A DNA stretch of 64,000 bases, from NCBI GenBank assembly GCA_964019335.1, contig OZ025654.1, forward strand, positions 124,001 to 188,000. The letters run 5' to 3'. The translations under genes were made by a program, and so were the position numbers. The notes below the pieces were generated by a model, which was not told the origin of the DNA, did no database searches, and saw nothing but the letters and a program-made list of their open reading frames with translations. Shown in pieces: positions 58,103 through 64,000 of this stretch (the first letter of the stretch is position 1; each line of letters starts with the position of its first letter). The stretch is from Diplonema japonicum. Taxonomy: Eukaryota; Euglenozoa; Diplonemea; Diplonemida; Diplonemidae.

Positions 58103-58517
58103 ATACCTGTAAAGATTAACCAACTGGCGCTGCCAACGAACAGTTCAAAATACTGACAAAAAAAAAAAAATAGCTATTTTATTAAAAAATGAAAATCAGA
58201 TAGCCTGATTTTTATTCAATACTACATTTTATTTAATGATGAGGTGCTCTCGCAAAGAATTTTGGTGCTGAGTGGGCACCGCATCTTTACACGGTACTTG
58301 TTTAGCATGTGCGACGCGGCGGCTGGATGTTTACGTGTATGACAAACACGAGTACTGAGTGCTGTTAAAGAAGTGGGCTCCTCTTCACCATCTGCGGCAA
58401 AAAGCAGATGGTGCCAAACCTCCCCCTCCTACCGCTGTTGGAAGCGCGTCTTCCATCACAGTTTTTGCTACAGTGAAACCTGATTTTATTCTTCCAGCCT
58501 AAATTCTTTAAGAGAGC

Positions 58518-58562
<45 letters not shown>

Positions 58563-60979
58563 AATTTGCAAAACAGCGGAGTCTGTTTTTCAAAAAAAAA
58601 AAGGGGGGGGGAAACAAAAAAGAAAAAGATTAATTTCGGTGCGGGTGGATGCTCACCGAAAAAAAAAAGAAAAAAAAAAACCCCCCCAGTAATATACTCG
58701 TACCAATTTTTTTAACTCACATGCCATGTTAAGCCAAATACTTAGACGGTAAAAGAAATGTTAGGAAGTGTAAATAGTTGTGTAAGACAAAAAAAGAAAT
58801 AGAAAAAGAATATAAAAAAGGAGGAACTGGCCGTTGTTTGCACGTGCCGGTTTTTATATATATAGAAAAAAAAAAAAAAAAAAAGGAGAACAAAAAACAT
58901 TTTGGTAGCTTCGTTTCTTTTTTTTTTCCTCTTTTTTTTTCCCCTTTTTTGATATGATCGCGTTTTTCCAAAAAAAAAAAAAAAAAAACTCGTCCGGGGA
59001 AAAATGTCACAAACGACCGTCCGACACCACTTCGTGTGCAGTATTGCGGACGAGGGTAGGGAATGTAAGTTGGCCAAAGATACCAATGTCGAAGCTCTGC
59101 ATGAGCAGGCAAATGCTAAGAATTGGTTTTTCTGAAGCCCTTAGGAACCCCTTGAAAAAGCAAAAAATAGGGTGTAAAACACCAGATTTTCGGGGGATAA
59201 GGTAGTACCATATATTATTCTGTTTTTCGCTTCCCGGGGGCAGCCGGTTGCAAAGCCTGCCACCCTCATGGCAAAACAAGCATCGCAATTGAAAGAACGG
59301 CAACAGGTACACCATATATGTCATCTTCCTATGGTTGCATGCTTTCCTTTTTTTGCTCAAATGATCAAAACAAAAGGTTTTCGAACTGTCAAAAAAGTGT
59401 TGGCATCCCGAAGATTTTAATCCGGACGAGCTCATATATATATTTCTTTTTTGCAATGTCAACAAAAAAACGAATAGAAAAAAAAAAAAAAACCATCACC
59501 ATGATAGAATAGTTTAGCAACGACCCGCTAAAGAAGAACAAACATACCCATTTTTTAAAGATTTCCGATTTTATTTTTTTTCCTTTCTTTTTTTATCTCT
59601 TTCTCTCTTCTTTTTTTTTTTTTTTTGCTTTGCGAAACAGCGAGTCCGAAGAAAAAGAGGGAAAAAAAAAAAAAAAAAAGAAGAAGAAAAAAACTGTACC
59701 AAAAAAAAAAAAATCTACGGAACCTACAAAAGTGCTGGCAATATACTCTTATAGGGGGGGGGGGGGGGGTCGATATTTTGCGCATGCAGCCCAAATCCTG
59801 AGATAAGTACTACATAGAGAATACCATTTCAGTGCTTAAACTACCTAGATAGATAGATACGAAATGACTTTCTCTTGTTCCTCTTCTTTTTCTTATTCAC
59901 TACACCGCAGGTTTTGCAGATTTAAAAAAAAAAAAAAAAAAAAAAAAACAATAGAAAACTGATTACTAGATAGGAAAGGGGAGTATAGATAACGTTGTTG
60001 CCCCGTGTTAGCAGGAACAGAGCGGGGGGTAAAAAAAAGGTAGGGGGGGGTAAAAAAGTATTCATCTCTTTTTGTTTATTTTTATGTTCTTCTTTTTCTT
60101 TTCTTTTCTTTTTTTTTGAGGGCGAAAAAGAAAACAAAAAAAAATGGCTTCTTTAACCTACTACAGAGCTGCAAAGCTAGTTATTCGCACTTTCCTTATT
60201 ATTATTATTATTTTTTTTTTTTTGGCGCCTTCTTCTAACAATTATACATATAGTTGTAACTTATTTTTGTTTTTTTTTTTGTTTTTTTTATTTTTTTTAT
60301 TTTTTGTTTTATTTTTTGCAAAAGCTAGTTTTTCTTAACTTGCAGTGGTTAAAAGCCATAAGGACAGGTTCGACATAGCAAGTCCAAAGAGTAGATGGTT
60401 TTTCTTTTACCACCCAACTTTTTTTTTTTTTCCTCTTTAAATCCTTCTTTAAATTTTCGAATTATAAAACCCATGTGAAAAGGAAAAAAATGATCTAGGC
60501 GATAAATACCAAAAATCAGTTAATCACACAGCCTCCCGTGCGTTGTATAATGGGTACAGAAACACGAAATTATACTTTTCCTACTTAAACAACGGTGGGC
60601 AGTGTACGAGGCTTCTCTTTTATTGTATGGGGCTTCATGTTCTGGTTTGGTCATGGTTTTATAATCTCAATTTTCATAACAATGATAATGTTGTTTAAAT
60701 GTTTTTTAAAAAAAAAACAGAAGGATATGGGGGAAAGAAAGGGGACAGAAGGAAAGTCACCAAAGATATGATCTTTTGGTATATTTGCCCCCCCCTCCCC
60801 CCCCACTCCGACCCACCAAGGTAAAGAAGGGGGGAAAAAAAAGGGGGGGGGAAAAGAATTACCCTGTTTCTGTGCATTTCTAAAAACCTAGGGTATAGCT
60901 ACTCCACCTGTGGAACAAAAAAGAAAAAAAAGAAAGAAAGGGGAAAAAAAAAAAAAAAAACGGCAACTAGATAGACGAT
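55961..60979. other. 5-kb intergenic region, homopolymer-rich
   Basis: No host gene supported. Contains a tandem duplication (56855-57240), an isolated foldback end (57620-57680), a 40-T run (58522-58561), a partial solo repeat (58827-58852), and a possible piggyBac-related remnant (59290-59400). Elsewhere A, T, G and C runs and purine/pyrimidine blocks. Confidence 0.55.
56855..57240. repeat. Diverged tandem duplication with CCTTTGCAAAGG palindrome
   Basis: CCTTTGCAAAGG at 56865 and 57040 starts two units 175 bp apart; both continue with CTAATAC, G-rich, T-rich and then a CAACTCCA / GCACTCCA ... GCAG(C/T)AGCT block. The second unit carries small insertions. Confidence 0.55.
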
Positions 60980-63862
60980 TTACCTAACGTTGGGTGACAT
61001 GAGAAGGCTCTGCTCTTCGTCAGGTGGGCACACTTCGTATACAGGCACAGGGGGGCTGTTTGGATAGTCAAATTCATCGATTTTGTTGAGCTGGCAGGAA
61101 CTGTACTTCTTCGCTGTTCCCAGGAGGTCGGTGTAGAGGCCCTGCACCCTGTGCTCCAGGGTCGCTCTTGACAGCCTTCCCGCTGTGTCCACGCACTTCC
61201 CCATCACATTCACGAAGCGCTTGGATGATGTGCCCACGTGCCCCATGAGGGCGTGCCCTGTGCACAGCCCAACCTGCAGCCCCTTCACTCCGGAGGATGA
61301 CACGGCGAAGGAGATGGACTGCCGTTGTGCGAACAGCACGAACTGCAAACTGTTCTCCACATGTGCTGTGCACTTCCTTGTGGTGTTCCAAGCCAGGTAC
61401 ACCGACGACCCCACCACTGAGACCACTGTCCCCTGTGTCCGCTCCATCTGTGTGAACAGTGTCCCCATCGCCTCCCCGACAGGCACCTGTGGTTCCGTAT
61501 ATTTTTCAAGATCCTCCCCGAACACGATGTCAACCTGCCCCACAGTCACCGAGTCCCTCGCCACCAGAAGGTCGCCTCCTCTGGTCACTTCTTTTTGTGC
61601 CCGCATCACTGTTATCGACACAGATGACCCTCCGGAGATGCTCTTTGCTGCTGCGCCTGTCTGCAGGTCTACTAGCATCCCCTCTGTTCGCTGCGCCAAG
61701 GATTGCGGGACCAGTAGCATGACCTCTGCCTTTTCCGCGATCCCGTGTAGAGCACGCTCCCCCATGCTCAGCACTGCAGGGTTTTTCAAGCATCCCAGCA
61801 TCTGCGAGAGGGGGGATGGCATCGTTGATGTGTACCTGTAGCGTAAGTTGGACGATATTGGGGAACTTGGGGACCTTGGCGAGATGGACGCGTCATCCTG
61901 TGCAAGGAGGTCGAGGACGTCTTGGGTTGTGGCGACGCCACCTGCGAGGCAGGTTGACTCCAGACGCGCTGCCTTGTTCACTGTTGTCCCGAAGTAGTCG
62001 CGTCGTCCTGTCAGATCGTTCACCTGCACGTCCACCTCACCGCACTGCACACCAATACGCACACGGAGCCCGTTCATCCCGTCCTCTTTGCTGCACCACG
62101 GGAGGGCCAACAAAGCCGCGGGCCATGTCGAAGCGTGCAGCTCCTCCTGCACTGAGAGGGCGAACCGGAGCGCATCTACAGGCCTCTCGAAGGCCACCAT
62201 GAAGGAGTCCCCGATCGTCTTCACCTCGTAGCCCCCGTACTGCACCAAGCATCTCCTGATGGCCTCGTTGTGGACCTGCAGCCCTTTCTTCATCCCGTCG
62301 GGACACGCCTCCCACGTCGCGGTCGATGATTTGATGTCCGTGAAGACGATGGCGGCGGTCCCGTTCCCTTGGCCGGGTGCCTGCACCATCTGCGTGTTCC
62401 CCGCGAACTCCCGGGAGTCGGACTGCAACAGCCCCATGAACAGGGCCTCGGGGATGTATGGTTTGTAGGTCTTTAGGATGCGTACGATCTTCACGAAGGA
62501 GGCCTGCACAGCGGTCGGCTGCTCGATGTCCAGCAGGTAGTCCAGCTCGTCGAGTTCCATGCGCGCAACCTGCTCTGCCAGGTCCCCTGCAATGCGTGTC
62601 GTGTTGTACATTTTCTTCAGCATTCTCGTCTGCGCCGTTGTTCTCCACATCACAGCGCTCGCAATGAGCACGAACAGCACGACGCCACCCACGGGGCCCA
62701 GGATAAGAGGGAGTAAGTCCTTGCTCGTTGGGTCCGGGGTCTCGCAGGACACTCCTGACGACTCGGAGCACAGACAGTTCCCCAGCACGCACTGCCCTCT
62801 CCCGCTGCAGTTCAATGGACACTCCTGCAATGAGAACACATACAGGTCCTCGTTGACGTAGGTTCCGTTGTTGTCCATTGTGCCCCCTACCACCACGAGG
62901 AGGCCCTTGTACGTCAGCACGGCCATCTTGGACACGCCAGGGATCCACTCACCAGGGAGGTTCGTGCGGTTCACCCTCGACCATCTCTCCGGGGAGCTCA
63001 CGTTCAAAAGGGCGATGCCGTTGTTCGGGGCCAGCTCGCCTTTGCCCCCCACGTCGCCCATCAGCAGGATGATGTCGTTGCCGAGGTACGTCGCGTAGTG
63101 CTCTTCGCCAGCAAGGTCGGTGTTCACGAGCTGCCATGTGCTGTCGGGCTGCGAGGTGTCGAAGGAGAGGGTGTTGGGCTGCGCCACCTCGCCGTAGGTG
63201 ACGGTGCCGCCGATGACGAAGGCTTTGTTCCCGATGCCTGCGCCCCCGGGGTCCTCGATGCTGAGCATGGGCTCTACCCTTACCTCCCAGCTATCGGTGT
63301 TCTTGTTGTAGAGGTACCAGTTGGTCGACAACCGCACAGCGTTGCCCGCGACCACAATGAAGTCAGTAGTGTCGATCGGCACAAATTCGTTCGAGATTTC
63401 ATCATCCCCAGGAGCTAAAGGGTCCGTCCCCTTAGATGCGATCCGTGACCATGTCAAGGTGATCGTGTCGAACTTCCATGAAATATCCTCTTCGCCGCCT
63501 ATCAGGTAGACCAAAGAACGCGCCTCGTCGCAGAGCAGGAAGTGGCCCGCACGCTTGTTCGGGGCCGACGTGCTGTTCACCGTTACCACCGCCCACCGAA
63601 GGGTTTGCATGTTGAGCTGGTAGAAGGTGCCCCTCTTGTCCCCACTAAGGAGGTCTTCCCCACCGTGAAGGTACAAGGTGTCTCCTAGTATACATGTAGC
63701 GGGTTCTTGTACAGGCGGGACGTTCAGGTTCCCTGGGTCATTGAAGATCCCTTTCACCACACCCCACTGCACGCCGGGCTGGATAGCATCCTCTACCAGA
63801 CCGCCTGTTGCAGCGCAGATCATTGCGAGCAATGCGAGCAATTCATGATGATGACGGTTCAT
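60980..63862 (-). CDS. Receptor-type nucleotidyl cyclase with Kelch ectodomain and second degenerate cyclase domain
   Basis: 960 aa, ATG start with signal peptide (LLALLAMICAATGG). Ectodomain: Kelch-type beta-propeller repeats (about 40-345; LYLHGGE, LVYLIGGEED, AFVIGGT, LLVVVGGTMDNNG) then an EGF-like segment (CPLNCSGRGQCVLGNCLC, 348-375). One TM (about 382-407). Cytosolic class III cyclase domain (about 498-670): FTDI (near 505), YEVKTIGDSFM (near 550) and YFGTTVNKAARLE supply both metal Asp, the adenine-type Lys, and Asn/Arg. Residues about 800-930 form a second cyclase-like domain without the metal residues (VVSVVGSSVYLAWN; VGLCTGHALMGHVG; RFVNVMGKCVDTAGRL). Probably a ligand-sensing adenylyl cyclase. 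Same catalytic/pseudo tandem as the gene at 3907. Confidence 0.9.
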   Translation of the reverse strand: MNRHHHELLALLAMICAATGGLVEDAIQPGVQWGVVKGIFNDPGNLNVPPVQEPATCILGDTLYLHGGEDLLSGDKRGTFYQLNMQTLRWAVVTVNSTSAPNKRAGHFLLCDEARSLVYLIGGEEDISWKFDTITLTWSRIASKGTDPLAPGDDEISNEFVPIDTTDFIVVAGNAVRLSTNWYLYNKNTDSWEVRVEPMLSIEDPGGAGIGNKAFVIGGTVTYGEVAQPNTLSFDTSQPDSTWQLVNTDLAGEEHYATYLGNDIILLMGDVGGKGELAPNNGIALLNVSSPERWSRVNRTNLPGEWIPGVSKMAVLTYKGLLVVVGGTMDNNGTYVNEDLYVFSLQECPLNCSGRGQCVLGNCLCSESSGVSCETPDPTSKDLLPLILGPVGGVVLFVLIASAVMWRTTAQTRMLKKMYNTTRIAGDLAEQVARMELDELDYLLDIEQPTAVQASFVKIVRILKTYKPYIPEALFMGLLQSDSREFAGNTQMVQAPGQGNGTAAIVFTDIKSSTATWEACPDGMKKGLQVHNEAIRRCLVQYGGYEVKTIGDSFMVAFERPVDALRFALSVQEELHASTWPAALLALPWCSKEDGMNGLRVRIGVQCGEVDVQVNDLTGRRDYFGTTVNKAARLESTCLAGGVATTQDVLDLLAQDDASISPRSPSSPISSNLRYRYTSTMPSPLSQMLGCLKNPAVLSMGERALHGIAEKAEVMLLVPQSLAQRTEGMLVDLQTGAAAKSISGGSSVSITVMRAQKEVTRGGDLLVARDSVTVGQVDIVFGEDLEKYTEPQVPVGEAMGTLFTQMERTQGTVVSVVGSSVYLAWNTTRKCTAHVENSLQFVLFAQRQSISFAVSSSGVKGLQVGLCTGHALMGHVGTSSKRFVNVMGKCVDTAGRLSRATLEHRVQGLYTDLLGTAKKYSSCQLNKIDEFDYPNSPPVPVYEVCPPDEEQSLLMSPNVR

Positions 63863-63903
63863 TGGTGCGTCGTCCTACCCCCTTTGCCTTGTATTATGTT
63901 GCG

Positions 63904-63935
63904 CTGTGAGGGAGGGAGGGGGGAGAAAAAAAAAG
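63904..63935 (-). promoter_or_regulatory. Probable trans-splice acceptor for the Kelch cyclase
   Basis: The minus strand reads CTTTTTTTTTCTCCCCCCTC and CCTCCCTCACAG, with the AG at 63905-63904, 42 bases before the ATG. The clearest acceptor in the window. Confidence 0.5.
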
Positions 63936-64000
63936 AATGACACGGAGCTAGCATTTGACGGGAACAAATCTTTTAACCTGATGACGCCACAATGCGTTTA

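Noticed and set aside
55961..60979. Many 60-130-codon Lys- or Phe-rich frames
   Set aside because: Direct translations of A/G or T/C tracts with no start context, domain or similarity.
1..64000. Spliced-leader, 5S, snRNA or tRNA genes
   Set aside because: Looked for the kinetoplastid-like spliced-leader 3' end and for tRNA B boxes on both strands; nothing convincing was found.

Overview
The window looks like nuclear DNA of a protist, most probably a euglenozoan and perhaps a free-living kinetoplastid such as a bodonid (inference). Every convincing host gene lies on the minus strand. None shows an intron. Several starts are preceded by a pyrimidine tract and an AG (for example 63904-63935, 54356-54385, 37355-37395), as expected for polycistronic transcription with spliced-leader trans-splicing. 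The two cyclases also resemble kinetoplastid cyclases around the catalytic FTDI and TIGD motifs. No spliced-leader, rRNA or tRNA gene was recognised.

Reading along the minus strand from right to left, the host genes are: a Kelch-EGF receptor-type nucleotidyl cyclase (60980-63862); a giant ZZ/MIB/SPRY-repeat protein kinase (49473-54299); a CUB/EGF surface protein (45632-47416); a C2-like protein (41926-42855); three near-paralogous CUB/EGF surface glycoproteins with conserved ends and very different repeat middles (39595-41205, 34311-37313, 26898-30971); a large multi-pass membrane protein with a TPAPD-repeat ectodomain (17839-21813); a STE-like kinase (6641-8746); and a six-TM nucleotidyl cyclase (3907-6258). 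Most of these are cell-surface or signalling proteins, so the block is enriched for environmental sensing and surface-coat functions.

The space between genes is unusually long (up to about 6 kb) and is a graveyard of mobile DNA. It contains two large copies of an APE-type LINE (1-3145 and 11993-17731), at least three short 3'-end fragments of the same family (3598, 41275, 55535) and a diverged RT fragment (54412-54700). There is also a decayed tyrosine-recombinase element (22031-24030) whose 5' end is scattered as about six solo repeats. A decayed piggyBac element has both termini (43748-45527). A 420-bp MITE is flanked by TA (31586-32005), and two inverted-repeat elements lie side by side at 38411-38929. 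The remainder is extreme homopolymer and purine/pyrimidine sequence, including runs of 23 C, 32 A, 38 T and 40 T.

The most interesting signals are the surface-glycoprotein array, which looks like a recombining hypervariable family; the LINE architecture of ORF1, a UGA-CUA stop, a 2A-like motif and then endonuclease/RT; the cyclases carrying a second degenerate cyclase domain; and the unusual ZZ-MIB-SPRYx5-kinase fusion.
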